This document shows positions 31,940 to 41,697 of a DNA stretch of 64,000 nucleotides, one piece after another. How positions within the stretch are numbered: the first letter of the stretch is position 1; every line of letters starts with the position of its first letter. The notes beneath the pieces are model-generated. The model did no database searches. It saw nothing but the letters and a program-made list of their open reading frames with translations, and had not been told where the DNA came from. The stretch is from Microcaldota archaeon (GTDB lineage: Archaea > Micrarchaeota > Micrarchaeia > Micrarchaeales > Micrarchaeaceae): the NCBI GenBank assembly GCA_021811435.1, contig JAJZOR010000004.1, forward strand, positions 1 through 64,000, read 5' to 3'. Both the position numbers and the translations under genes were made by a program.

Positions 31940-34105
31940 ATAATCGTCCTGGACATCGAGACAAGCGGCCTCAATCCGGAGTTGCACTCCATATTGAGCA
32001 TAGGCTCGGTGAATTTCTTGCACCCAAAAATGCAGTTCTACATGGAGTGCATGGTACCGGAAACCGCGGAGATAGACCCGGGATCGCTCCATGTCAACGG
32101 TTTCACGGAGGAGGGCGTGCGTGACCCTAGGAAAAAGTCCGAAGCTGAAGTGATCCGCGAATGGTTGCTGTGGCGCGACAAATGCTACGCGAAACGGATA
32201 GCGGGCCAGAACATAAGTTTCGACCTAAGCTTCATCGGCGTGGCGGCAAGAAGGGCAGGCATCAAGTTCGAATGCACGGAGCCGCCATTGGACCTGAGGG
32301 GCGTATACTCGAAAATGTATCGCAGGGCGCGCAAATCAAACTTAAGCGTGCCCGGATTTACGGACAGGAAGGCTTCCCGGATATACGACTTTGTGGGACT
32401 TCCAGACGAGCCCCATCCTCACAATGCGCTAAACGGCGCAAAATGGGAAGCTGAAGCCTTTTCCAGGTTGCTTTACGGGACCCGGCTGCTTCCCGAGTTT
32501 TCGGGATACGGGATCCCAAGATATCTAGGCGCATTTGTAGCAAAGACGCCGGAAGCCGGACGGGAGCCCAAAAGCGGGGCCATGCGCGAACGCGATGCCG
32601 CATATCGGGGATACGCCCCATGGGATGAGGAGCAGGACGCGTTTCTGGAAAAGGAGTTCCACGCAAACAAGTCAGGCTCCGAAATAATAAAAGACATAAA
32701 GGAGAGATTCGGCGTAGACAGGTCGACCGGTGCGATAAGGTCAAGGCTGGAAAAACATGGACTGATCGACGCCGCACGGGCAAGCATGGTGGCCCTGCAG
32801 ACAAAACTGCCTGCCAACAGCATAGAGTTGAACGCGGAACTGCGCAGCGTGCTGTCCCTGATGGAGGGCAGCCGCATTAACATCTTCATAACCGGCAAGG
32901 CCGGCACGGGGAAGTCGACCTTGCTGACCTATTTCAAATCCATTACCTCGAAAAGAATCGCGGTGCTGGCTCCCACAGGCGTAGCCGCCTTGAACGTCAT
33001 GGGCCAGACCATACATTCGTTCTGCAGGTTCAAGCCGGGCATCACGCCGGAAACTGTCGAAAAACTGCGGGGCGTCCCGTTTTCTACGATAAACATGTAT
33101 CGGAGCTTAGACATGATAGTGATCGATGAAATATCCATGGTCAGGGCCGACCTTCTGGACTGCCTGGACAGGTTCATGAGGCTTAACGGAAATAACCCGC
33201 AAGCGCCTTTCGGGGGCGTGCAGATGGTCTTCGTCGGTGATCTCTACCAGTTGCCGCCAGTCGTTCCCGAAGATGAGGGCGACATATTCAATGGACCGTA
33301 CAAAAGCCCGTATTTCTTCGACAGTGCGGCGTTCAACGCACTGGACGTGAGATTCGTAGAGCTGAAGGGCCACTACAGGCAGAGCGACCCAGAATTCATA
33401 AGGCTTCTTAACGCGATACGCGACAACACCGCCTCGGAGAAGGACCTGGAGGAGTTAAACTCCAAGGTAGAGCAATCCCATGTTATCCTGCGGGCCCCTT
33501 ACATGTACATAACGCTAACTACAACCAACAGCATAGCAGACGGCATCAACAGCAAACATTTGGACATGATGCCGTCCAAGCTCTATTCATACAATGCTTC
33601 TGTCACGGGCAAATTCAGCAAGAACGCGTACCCCGCGGACGAGGTTCTTTACCTGAAGGAGGGTGCGCAGGTGATGATGCTAAACAACGATCCGAAGAAA
33701 AGATGGGTGAACGGCAGCCTAGGCGCAGTTACGTCGATAGAAAGGGACAGGATATGGGTGGAACTCTCGGATGGGAAACGCGTGTCGGTGGAGCCGTGCA
33801 CGTGGGAGACATCAAAGCTGTCGTATGATTCGGCCAACAGGAGACTCGTATCGACAAGCACAGGAAGCTTTGTGCAATACCCACTGATGCTGGCGTGGGC
33901 GGTCACCATACACAAAAGCCAGGGAAAGACGTTCGATCACGTGGTGATAGACATCGGAAGCGGCACATTCGCCCCGGGGCAGCTGTATGTCGCGCTTAGC
34001 AGGTGTACACGCCTGGAAGGCATAACGCTTAAAAGGAAGCTACGGATGGAGTACATCATAACTGACCGCCGGGTCGCGGAGTTCCATAAGGCGCATTTCG
34101 GTTGA
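31940..34105 (+). CDS. DnaQ-like exonuclease - HTH - Pif1-type helicase fusion
   Basis: Three parts are visible. First is a DEDD 3'-5' exonuclease domain, with motif I IVLDIETSGL encoded at 31943-31972 and the later IAGQNISFDLSFIG (motif II) and HNALNGAKWEAEAF (motif III). Second is a Myb/HTH-like segment (PWDEEQDAFLEKEF ... TGAIRSRLEKHGLID). Third is a superfamily 1B helicase of the Pif1/RecD type with Walker A GKAGTGKSTLL, Walker B MIVIDEISM, GDLYQLPPV and the C-terminal AWAVTIHKSQGKTFD. It probably acts in replication or repair. The start is a problem: motif I lies after a TAA at 31937, with no standard start codon before it in frame. A GTG at 31929/31932 would fit if one A is missing in the AAATAA run. 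Confidence 0.88.
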   Translation: MIVLDIETSGLNPELHSILSIGSVNFLHPKMQFYMECMVPETAEIDPGSLHVNGFTEEGVRDPRKKSEAEVIREWLLWRDKCYAKRIAGQNISFDLSFIGVAARRAGIKFECTEPPLDLRGVYSKMYRRARKSNLSVPGFTDRKASRIYDFVGLPDEPHPHNALNGAKWEAEAFSRLLYGTRLLPEFSGYGIPRYLGAFVAKTPEAGREPKSGAMRERDAAYRGYAPWDEEQDAFLEKEFHANKSGSEIIKDIKERFGVDRSTGAIRSRLEKHGLIDAARASMVALQTKLPANSIELNAELRSVLSLMEGSRINIFITGKAGTGKSTLLTYFKSITSKRIAVLAPTGVAALNVMGQTIHSFCRFKPGITPETVEKLRGVPFSTINMYRSLDMIVIDEISMVRADLLDCLDRFMRLNGNNPQAPFGGVQMVFVGDLYQLPPVVPEDEGDIFNGPYKSPYFFDSAAFNALDVRFVELKGHYRQSDPEFIRLLNAIRDNTASEKDLEELNSKVEQSHVILRAPYMYITLTTTNSIADGINSKHLDMMPSKLYSYNASVTGKFSKNAYPADEVLYLKEGAQVMMLNNDPKKRWVNGSLGAVTSIERDRIWVELSDGKRVSVEPCTWETSKLSYDSANRRLVSTSTGSFVQYPLMLAWAVTIHKSQGKTFDHVVIDIGSGTFAPGQLYVALSRCTRLEGITLKRKLRMEYIITDRRVAEFHKAHFG

Positions 34106-34206
34106 CGATTGCCCAAGCGCGTCAAAGTGTTGGATAGGCAAGCCGGATTTTGTCTCAAAGCCCTTTTTATGGCAATGTTTTTAAGGTTGCTACGGTAATA
34201 ACATTT

Positions 34207-35829
34207 ATGCCGACCAAGTACGTAGTGGTGCTCGGCTCGCTGCTCAGCGGGCTGGGAAAGGGCATAGTAACCGCCTCCCTGGCAAAGCTGCTTTCTATGC
34301 ACGGTCTTAACGCCATGCCGCTGAAGTTCGACGGCTATCTGAACTACGACTGCGGTACGATGAACCCGTTCAGGCACGGGGAGGTCTTCGTACTTGACGA
34401 CAAGAGCGAAGTGGACATGGACTTCGGCACATACGAACGGTTCTTGAACACCAGCCTCAAGGGCGAATTCTCACTTACAGGCGGCAAAATATTCAGCGCC
34501 ATGATAGAGATGGAACGGCGTGGCGATTTCCTCGGGAACGACGTCCAGTTCGTGCCGCACGTGGCCGAATATATAATAGGATACCTGAAGGGCGTCGCGG
34601 CGCGCAACAGGCTGGACGTGCTGCTGATAGAGGTCGGAGGAACGGTCGGTGACATAGAGAACGGCTATTTCATAGAGGCTATGAGAGAATTGGCGCTCAG
34701 GGAGAGGGTAATATTCGTCAATCTTACCTACGTTCCGGAGCTGGGCGCGGTAGGGGAGCAGAAGACCAAGCCTACGCAGATAGCGCTTAGGAACATGATG
34801 CAGTTCGGGATCCAGCCAAGCTTCATAATCTGCAGGTCAGAGAATGCCCTTAGCGAGGCGGCAAGGAATAAGGTTGCACTTTTCGCGAACGTGGACGAAA
34901 GTGCGGTTATAGATGACCAAAACTCTGGCAACATATACAGGATGCCGCTGCACCTGATGGAACAGGGGCTTGACAGCATGGTCATGAAGTCCCTCGGATT
35001 GAAGCCTAAAGCCGACGGCAGATCTTTTGAGAGGCGCGCCGCCTCATGGGGCGCTCTATGCGATGCGATAGACAGGAAGGGACCCAAGGTAGACATAGCG
35101 ATAGTGGGCAAGTACACGCAGCTGCATGACGCCTATGCCAGCGTCAAGGAGGCGATAGTGCATGCTGCAGGCAAGAACATGGTGAGCGCTGAGGTCCATT
35201 GGATAGACTCTGAGATGCTGGAGAAGAGCGCGGACAGCATCCCGAGGCTCCTGGATGGGATGGACGGGATGATAGTGCCGGGAGGATTCGGCAAGCGCGG
35301 CATAGAGGGAATGATCTCCGCGATAAGCTATGCCAGGACAAAGAGGATCCCGTATCTGGGCTTGTGCCTTGGCATGCAGCTCATGGCGGTCGAATTCGCA
35401 AGGAACGTATGCGGGCTCTGGGGCGCGAACTCGGCAGAATTCGACAGCGATACCAAGCACAGGATAGTGGACATACTGCCCGGGCAGGAAGCGGTTACGG
35501 CTAAAGGCGGCACGATGAGGCTGGGCTTATGGACATCGCGCATCGAGAAGGGCACTATGGCGTACGCGGCTTACAAATCGGAAAACGTGAGCGAGAGGCA
35601 CAGGCACAGGTACGAGATAAACAACGCGTACAGGGAGACGCTGACAAAGGCCGGTATCGTAGTGAGCGCAGTAAACGCTGACAGGGGCCTTGTTGAGATG
35701 CTTGAGTGGAGGGGCTCTTTTGGAATAGGTACGCAGGCGCATCCGGAACTCGAGTCCAGGCTCGAGATGCCCAACCCGCTGTTCATTTCATTCATAAGGG
35801 CGGCGAAAAAGAGGGCCGCGGCCAGATAA
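34207..35829 (+). CDS. pyrG: CTP synthase
   Basis: Makes CTP from UTP, ATP and glutamine. The synthase half has the P-loop region LGSLLSGLGKGIVTASLAKLL, the DMDFGTYERF segment and IEVGGTVGDIEN, with its metal-binding acidic residues. The amidotransferase half has the nucleophile in YLGLCLGMQLMAVEFARN and His-x-Glu in AHPELESR. Some usually invariant stretches are changed (LNYDCGTMNPF where most have INVDPGTMSPF). The start is ATG 34207 (MPTKYVVVLG); the longer frame adds 19 unlike residues. Length 540 is normal. Confidence 0.94.
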   Translation: MPTKYVVVLGSLLSGLGKGIVTASLAKLLSMHGLNAMPLKFDGYLNYDCGTMNPFRHGEVFVLDDKSEVDMDFGTYERFLNTSLKGEFSLTGGKIFSAMIEMERRGDFLGNDVQFVPHVAEYIIGYLKGVAARNRLDVLLIEVGGTVGDIENGYFIEAMRELALRERVIFVNLTYVPELGAVGEQKTKPTQIALRNMMQFGIQPSFIICRSENALSEAARNKVALFANVDESAVIDDQNSGNIYRMPLHLMEQGLDSMVMKSLGLKPKADGRSFERRAASWGALCDAIDRKGPKVDIAIVGKYTQLHDAYASVKEAIVHAAGKNMVSAEVHWIDSEMLEKSADSIPRLLDGMDGMIVPGGFGKRGIEGMISAISYARTKRIPYLGLCLGMQLMAVEFARNVCGLWGANSAEFDSDTKHRIVDILPGQEAVTAKGGTMRLGLWTSRIEKGTMAYAAYKSENVSERHRHRYEINNAYRETLTKAGIVVSAVNADRGLVEMLEWRGSFGIGTQAHPELESRLEMPNPLFISFIRAAKKRAAAR

Positions 35830-35928
35830 CAATTTCCAGTTGGGCATTTGCCGGAACCGCATGCTGAAGAAGCTTTATTTATTTTTGTAGGAAAATGTCC
35901 ATATACTGGTTTTTGAAGGCGAAAATTT

Positions 35929-38376
35929 ATGGGAGAAGAACGCGCTGCAGGGGAGTTGGGTGGCAACGGCATCGTCACCAGTGGCGATGGACGGCCTTTG
36001 GATGGAAAGATAGCCGCAGTCGCTTCTATAGCGAAAAGCAAGGAGCTCAGGCTCGGCATAGCACTGTTCGCCTCGTACCTGTTCTTAGCCTGCATAGTAT
36101 TCTACCCGGTGGTATCCGACATGATGAACGTTGCACCGGGATCCGGAGGCACTGCATACCAGAATCTGTGGGACGTTTGGTGGGTGGGCTACGCACTGCT
36201 TCACCTGCATTCGAGCTTCTATTTCACCAACCTGCTATACTATCCCCTCGGGGTAAACCTGGTATATCATGACATAGCGCCGCTTGTCGGCATACTTTCG
36301 CTGCCATTCCAAGCGGTCAGCGTGCCTTTCGCGTACAACATGCTCCTGCTTGTCGGATTCGCGCTCTCCGGGGTTACTATGTTCATACTTTCCGATTACA
36401 TAGTAAGGGACAGGCGCGCTGCATTCGTGGCCGGGCTCGTCTTCGCGTTCAGCTCTTTCCACATAGCGCAAGGCTATGCCGATTTGGGCTGGATAAACAT
36501 CGAATGGGTCCCGCTGGCGCTTTACTTCCTGCTCAGGATGATAAGAGGCGAGACCAATTACGGGATTGCATTCGGCTTGGGGGCCTCGGTGGTGCTTGCG
36601 GTATTCATGGGCAGCGTGGAGCAGGGCGCGGAGCTTTTCATCGCGGCCGCGCTGGTGCTGTGCGCCTACCTGATAGGGACCGGCACAAGGAAGTCAGTGC
36701 TAGACCGCAGGCTATGGGCATTCGTCGGAATTTCAGTTGCGATAGCGTTCGTTCTCGGGTCGTGGGGTTTCATGCCGATGATCGATGCAGCGCTGCAGCC
36801 GTCCGGAATCGCGCAGAACCTTGTCTTCAGCAACGCTACATACAGCAACGCATGGAGCGACGGTCTGCTGTCGTTCTTCGTCCCAAGCTTCTACAATGGG
36901 CTGTTCGACTGGAACCCGGCCACTTATTTCACCTCTGTGAGCCCGAGCGGCGCCATAAGCTCGCTTTTCCTGCCCTATCCGAGCGAGAGGGTGGCGTATA
37001 TAGGCTACATGGTTTTGGCTCTTGCACTTTACGGCCTGTACATCAATTACAGGAGGAGCAGGCTATGGATCGGGCTGGCGGTCATATTCGGGCTGCTCTG
37101 CCTTGGACCGGCCGGGCTTCTCTATTCGGTTTACCATTCGATTTTCGCGATAAACATAATAAGCCAGCCGGACAGGTTCTACCTGGTGTTCAGCATTGCC
37201 GTGGCGATAATGGCCGCGTTCGGTTTCAAGGACCTGTTGACTAAGCTCAGAAGCCGCGCGGACGGTGCCAGGGCGGTGACGCTGGCCACCGCCATCGTGA
37301 TAGCGGTCTTCATTATAGAGAACAATGGCATAGCGCTTAGCAGTTCCCTAAGCAGCCAGGTAGTGACCAATGCGACCATACCGCAGTTTTACAAGTTCAT
37401 AGGATCCAACAGCACTTATGCGCAGCTGAACTTCTCCATATTGGAGCTGCCAGTTATGCAAGACCGGTACTACTCGGTCGAGCCTGCGCTGTTCACGGGC
37501 CAGGCCGCTTACTACGCGACCGCGGCGCACAGGCCCATACTGGGCGGATACGTTGGGCCGTTCAACACATCGCAGAAGCTCACGCTATGCAACGTGCCGA
37601 TCATCGAGGCAGCGACCTATCTCGAACAGGGTGACCAGCGGCAGCTTTCGCTCTGCACCCAAGGCAGCAATGGCTCAACTTACACCGTAGCTGAGGACGG
37701 GCTCGAGTTCTCCCCGAAGCCGACCGTGCAGAACACTGCGAACGAGTCGCTGCTGCTGCTTGACGATTACAACACGGCATTCGTTGTAGTCAACAGGGAC
37801 GCGTATAACCAGACATCGCTGTATGAACTGGTCAATTATCTGGTCAACGTGTTCGGGCGATGGATTTACATAGACAACTCAACGATAGTGTTCTCTACGC
37901 TGAACGCCACGGCGCGCAACGCGTACAGGGGCTACGTCACCTATCCGGTATTGACGCAATGGACTGCGGTAGAGGATCTTGTCAACGGGACCGAACAGTA
38001 TTTCTGGACGCCCTTCAAGAATGCAAGCGCGCTGTACGGCCAAATCGCTGTGCTGGCGCCGTACGCAAACCTGAGCGACATAAATTACAAGGTGCTGTCG
38101 ACCACGACATACTACATCAACTCCAGCATAACTGTGGATGCGGGTACCAACTTCGGCAACGCAAGCCTTATAGTCGACAGCGCCGGGGCCAACGGCAACC
38201 CGATTCAACTGGCGGACATAGCGGTCACGCCAAATTTCACTACGAGGAGTTTCAACGCTATGCTCGTATCCGGACCAATAGGCAACACCCTCTTCTTCGT
38301 GCAGAGGGTCAGCCCTCCGGCAGGCGGAGCCCAGCAGCTCATCTTCATAAAGGACATATCCATAACGCGGCAATGA
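35929..38376 (+). CDS. Large multi-pass membrane protein, GT-C/YfhO-like
   Basis: After a hydrophilic N-terminus (about 40 residues) come roughly eleven membrane helices to about residue 455, then an outside domain with many N-x-S/T sites. The first loop (NLWDVWWVGYALLHLHSSFYFTNLLYYPLGVNLVYHD) and later VFAFSSFHIAQGY and LGPAGLLYSVYH resemble archaeal membrane glycosyltransferase-like proteins of the GT-C or YfhO type. A transferase role with a lipid-linked sugar is the best guess but unproven; no sharply defined catalytic motif was identified. It is followed 6 bases later by the XPF-type nuclease gene. Confidence 0.7.
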   Translation: MGEERAAGELGGNGIVTSGDGRPLDGKIAAVASIAKSKELRLGIALFASYLFLACIVFYPVVSDMMNVAPGSGGTAYQNLWDVWWVGYALLHLHSSFYFTNLLYYPLGVNLVYHDIAPLVGILSLPFQAVSVPFAYNMLLLVGFALSGVTMFILSDYIVRDRRAAFVAGLVFAFSSFHIAQGYADLGWINIEWVPLALYFLLRMIRGETNYGIAFGLGASVVLAVFMGSVEQGAELFIAAALVLCAYLIGTGTRKSVLDRRLWAFVGISVAIAFVLGSWGFMPMIDAALQPSGIAQNLVFSNATYSNAWSDGLLSFFVPSFYNGLFDWNPATYFTSVSPSGAISSLFLPYPSERVAYIGYMVLALALYGLYINYRRSRLWIGLAVIFGLLCLGPAGLLYSVYHSIFAINIISQPDRFYLVFSIAVAIMAAFGFKDLLTKLRSRADGARAVTLATAIVIAVFIIENNGIALSSSLSSQVVTNATIPQFYKFIGSNSTYAQLNFSILELPVMQDRYYSVEPALFTGQAAYYATAAHRPILGGYVGPFNTSQKLTLCNVPIIEAATYLEQGDQRQLSLCTQGSNGSTYTVAEDGLEFSPKPTVQNTANESLLLLDDYNTAFVVVNRDAYNQTSLYELVNYLVNVFGRWIYIDNSTIVFSTLNATARNAYRGYVTYPVLTQWTAVEDLVNGTEQYFWTPFKNASALYGQIAVLAPYANLSDINYKVLSTTTYYINSSITVDAGTNFGNASLIVDSAGANGNPIQLADIAVTPNFTTRSFNAMLVSGPIGNTLFFVQRVSPPAGGAQQLIFIKDISITRQ

Positions 38377-38382
38377 TTTCGT

Positions 38383-39039
38383 ATGGACCAGCCAAAGATA
38401 ATCGTAGACCAGCGCGAAAGGAACTTGGACCTCCTGGACCATCTGAAGGAGTTTGGGGCGACGGTCGCGATGGCCACGCTGCACATCGGAGACTACATAA
38501 TATCGGACAGGATCTGCGTGGAGAGGAAGACGGTGGCGGACTTCGAGGGCTCCATCATCAACGGCAGGCTGTTTGAGCAGGCGGAGCGGATGAAGAGCCA
38601 TTACTCATGCCCGATACTGCTGCTGGAGGGCGACAGGGAGGAGTTCAGGATGCACAAGAGGGCCATAACAGGGGCGATGGTCTCGCTTTACGTGACTTAT
38701 GGGATACCGGTCATAACGTCAGAAAGCCCTGCGGAAAGCGCATCGATCCTGGTGAGCATGGCTGTGCAGGAGCAGGATTCGACGGAACGCATGCCGTCCC
38801 CGAAAGGCGGGGCCAGGGCTTACACAAGCGCACAATTCCAGGAGTTCATAATAGGCAACCTTCCTGGCATCGGCCCTAAACTTGCAAAAAGCCTTTTGAC
38901 GCACTTCGGCACGATAAGAAGCATAGCAAACGCAAGCGCCGAAGAGCTTATGGACGTGGATGGGGTGGGGAAGAAGAAGGCTGGGCGGATCTACAAAACG
39001 CTGAATGAAACTTACAAAAACGATCCTGAAACTGCCTAG
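38383..39039 (+). CDS. XPF/Mus81-type (ERCC4) endonuclease with HhH domain
   Basis: Residues 1 to about 130 form an ERCC4 nuclease with IIVDQRERN, LHIGDYIISDRICVERKTVADF (the GDx(n)ERKx3D signature) and GRLFEQAERM. Residues about 150-205 form tandem helix-hairpin-helix DNA-binding motifs (LPGIGPKLAKSLLTHFGTIRSIANASAEELMDVDGVGKKKA). This is the short archaeal XPF form without a helicase domain. It should cut branched or flap DNA in repair and fork processing. It overlaps the convergent Cgi121 gene by 4 bases. Confidence 0.92.
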   Translation: MDQPKIIVDQRERNLDLLDHLKEFGATVAMATLHIGDYIISDRICVERKTVADFEGSIINGRLFEQAERMKSHYSCPILLLEGDREEFRMHKRAITGAMVSLYVTYGIPVITSESPAESASILVSMAVQEQDSTERMPSPKGGARAYTSAQFQEFIIGNLPGIGPKLAKSLLTHFGTIRSIANASAEELMDVDGVGKKKAGRIYKTLNETYKNDPETA

Positions 39040-39524
39040 TCCTCCAATCGCGTTACGGCCATTTCCTGCAGCACGGCCTTTGAGTAGTCTGTATCGGTTG
39101 CGATCCCGAATTTTTTTGCTGCCGCCGCCTCGTGTGATTTTGTTGTTTTAAATTCGCAATCTTTCTCGAGAAGCTTTTTGAAATCGGCATAGGCTGGCCT
39201 GCTGTTTGAAAAGAACACAAAACTATCATTTGACCTTATGCCTATTTTACCTATAGCTTCGGATATCTGCCTCGTCATGCTGGCAAAGAGTAGCATTTCC
39301 ATAGAGATGCTGTTCGATATGTTTTTATTGTTTTTGAATGCCAAGATCGCATTTAAGTAAGCCCCGAGGATGTGAGTACGGTTTATTGTGCTGCCATAAT
39401 CAAAAAGCTGCACGGCCAGATTTCTGCCCCTGTATTTTTTTAGTTTTTCTATTAGTTCGGCGGGGGCAATCCTCGAGGAGCATGATCTGATTGCTATGCC
39501 ATTTAGATTGATTTCTGATTCCAT
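39036..39524 (-). CDS. cgi121: KEOPS subunit Cgi121-like protein
   Basis: The C-terminal pattern GAYLNAILAFKNN then SISMEMLLFASMTRQISEAIGKIGI matches Cgi121, the KEOPS subunit that recruits tRNA for t6A modification. The Sua5 enzyme for the preceding step is at 9444. From ATG 39524 (MESEINLNGIAIRS) the protein is 162 residues, near the family norm. The frame is open far upstream, but that part overlaps the divergent tRNA-binding gene. The gene is clearly more AT-rich than average, like the neighbouring metG. Assignment rests on one conserved block, so moderate. Confidence 0.7.
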   Translation of the reverse strand: MESEINLNGIAIRSCSSRIAPAELIEKLKKYRGRNLAVQLFDYGSTINRTHILGAYLNAILAFKNNKNISNSISMEMLLFASMTRQISEAIGKIGIRSNDSFVFFSNSRPAYADFKKLLEKDCEFKTTKSHEAAAAKKFGIATDTDYSKAVLQEMAVTRLED

Positions 39525-39654
39525 GTGAAGTATTTCAATGCCAACATTATTATTTTTGCATGCATCAAAAGTTAGCGTTGGAATGCGTATTTTACTATAT
39601 TTGTTATTTGATTGTAAAAAATAAATATATGATTTGCATAATTTGCGTGATATT

Positions 39655-39981
39655 GTGGTTTCAATAACGGAATTTTCTGCGCTCGATTTGAGGGTAGGCC
39701 AGATTATTGGGATAGAGGATATCGAAATGGCAAGGAAACCGATGTATAAGCTCAAGATTGACCTGGGCGAGTTAGGCACGCGCACAATCGTGGGTGGCAT
39801 AAAGGCGTTTTACACAAAGGAACAGCTCTTGGGCAAAAAGATAATCGTGGTAGCAAATCTCGAACCAAAAAGCATTGCAGGGGTAATATCCGAGGGCATG
39901 TTGCTTGCAGCTGGAGACGACCAGTCGATATCATTGCTTTTGCCAGACAAGGATGTTAAAGCAGGAACTAAAATAGGCTGA
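39655..39981 (+). CDS. tRNA-binding domain protein (MetG C-terminal/Arc1p type)
   Basis: An OB-fold tRNA-binding domain with EFSALDLRVGQIIGIEDIE, MYKLKIDLG, TRTIVGGIKAFY, GKKIIVVANLEPKSIAGVISEGMLLAA. It is the domain found at the C-terminus of many MetG proteins or as the separate MetG beta subunit. The following metG lacks this domain, so the two products probably form one enzyme. A TATA-like box at 39619-39632 puts the transcript start very close to GTG 39655, which favours that start over TTG 39634. Confidence 0.88.
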   Translation: MVSITEFSALDLRVGQIIGIEDIEMARKPMYKLKIDLGELGTRTIVGGIKAFYTKEQLLGKKIIVVANLEPKSIAGVISEGMLLAAGDDQSISLLLPDKDVKAGTKIG

Positions 39982-40038
39982 TCAGGGCATTAAAAAAATT
40001 TGGTTAAGACAGATTCAATTTGATTCACGGGTAAGTAA

Positions 40039-41697
40039 GTGAGCAAGACAATTGTAACATCCGCACTGCCGTACGTAAATGCGACACCGCATCTCGGCAA
40101 CTTTGTTGGATCCATACTGCCGGCCGATATATACGCAAACTACCTTCGCATGAAGGGAGAAGATGTAATCTTTATTTGTGGCTCAGATATGCATGGCACC
40201 GCTATAGAGGTTAGGGCATTAAAAGAAAAAATAGAGCCAGAAAAACTTGCGAGGAAGTTGCATGAAGACGCAAAAATATTATTTGAGAAGTTCAGATGCA
40301 ACTTCACATACTACGGAAATACACACACTGCAGAGAACAAAGCAGTGACAGATCAGATATTCCTAGCGTTGCACAAAAATGGCTACATAAACGAAATACA
40401 AAAAGAGCTTCCGTACTGTAATACGGACAATATGTTCCTTGCTGATCGATTCATAGAAGGAACGTGCCCGTTCTGCGGTTATGAGTCTGCCAGGGGGGAC
40501 CAGTGCGACAAGTGCTCCGCCCTTCTTGAACCCAAGGAACTCAAGGAACCCCACTGCACGATATGCGGAAAGGCCGACATAACTTTCAAGAAGACGAAGA
40601 ACCTCGCACTCGATCTGAAGAAGCTTCAACCTCAACTAGAAAAGTTCTTTTCACGAAATTCAGGATATAACTGGAGCAAGAATGCGATCAATGAGACTAC
40701 GAAATATTTCAAAGAGGGACTAAAACTTAGGGATATAAGCAGACATACCAGATGGGGTTTCCCGGTTGCGTTGGAGGGTTTCGAAGATCAGGTTTACTAT
40801 GTCTGGTTTTCAGCGCCAATAGGTTACATCGGCATAACCAAGGAATGGAATGAAGAAAAAGCGGGGGACTACTGGTTAGCGAATGACACGAAGCTCATTC
40901 AGTTCATGGGCAAGGACAACATAGTGTTCCATACCATACTGTTTCCAGGCATGCTGATAGGTTCTAACCTCGGCTACGTGCTGCCACATACGATAAAATC
41001 ATATGAGTTCTTAAATTGGGAGGGAAAGAAGTTCTCGAAGAGTAGGGGTGTAGGCATGGACATGAAAGATGCCATCTCCGTAGTCCCAAATCCTGATTAC
41101 TGGAGATTCGCGCTCATGATGTCCGCCCCAGAAAGCGCAGACACTGACTTTACGATAGATGGTTTCACCGAATCGGTGAACAAGATGATGAACGGAAAGA
41201 TAGGCAATCTTTTCCAGAGGGTTCTGACGCTCATAAAGGCGAACCTGGAGGTCTACAATCCAGATACGGAAATGGATCAAGCCGTATCCGGCAGGTTAAA
41301 CACTCTTATCAATGCATACGATGAACTTTTTAACATGATAAACATCAGGGACGCACTGAAAGTAGTGATAGACATTGCGGATACAGGCAATGCGTTTATG
41401 AACGAAAAGACCCCGTGGATGCTCGCAAAAACAGCCAAGGAAGACAAAAAAGCGGCAGAAGAGTTCTCCTCGACGATGAACACGCTGGTGAGGATAAGCT
41501 ATCTGGTGAGCGTACTGATGTTCCCATTCGTACCTGACTCTGCTAAGAAGGCGCTAAGGTACTTAGGTCTGGAGAATGACCCGACGATGAAAGACCTGTC
41601 GAAGAAGCCAAGGCTCAACATAAATGGCGAGATCAGGCCAGTGTTTGAGAAATTAACGGATGAACAGATAAGGGAGATCAGGAGCTATTCTCAATAA
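40039..41697 (+). CDS. metG: Methionyl-tRNA synthetase
   Basis: A class I synthetase. The HIGH motif is NATPHLGNFVG, the zinc knuckle is CPFCGYESARGDQCDKC followed by CTICGKAD, and the KMSKS motif is KKFSKSRGVGM. The anticodon-binding domain follows (NEKTPWMLAK). At 552 residues it lacks the C-terminal tRNA-binding domain, which is encoded just upstream as a separate gene. The start is GTG 40039. The gene is more AT-rich than most of the window. Confidence 0.95.
   Translation: MSKTIVTSALPYVNATPHLGNFVGSILPADIYANYLRMKGEDVIFICGSDMHGTAIEVRALKEKIEPEKLARKLHEDAKILFEKFRCNFTYYGNTHTAENKAVTDQIFLALHKNGYINEIQKELPYCNTDNMFLADRFIEGTCPFCGYESARGDQCDKCSALLEPKELKEPHCTICGKADITFKKTKNLALDLKKLQPQLEKFFSRNSGYNWSKNAINETTKYFKEGLKLRDISRHTRWGFPVALEGFEDQVYYVWFSAPIGYIGITKEWNEEKAGDYWLANDTKLIQFMGKDNIVFHTILFPGMLIGSNLGYVLPHTIKSYEFLNWEGKKFSKSRGVGMDMKDAISVVPNPDYWRFALMMSAPESADTDFTIDGFTESVNKMMNGKIGNLFQRVLTLIKANLEVYNPDTEMDQAVSGRLNTLINAYDELFNMINIRDALKVVIDIADTGNAFMNEKTPWMLAKTAKEDKKAAEEFSSTMNTLVRISYLVSVLMFPFVPDSAKKALRYLGLENDPTMKDLSKKPRLNINGEIRPVFEKLTDEQIREIRSYSQ

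Noticed and set aside
31640-32092. A 150-codon minus-strand frame across the repeat and helicase start
   Set aside because: No start signal or family pattern, and it overlaps the exonuclease motif on the other strand.
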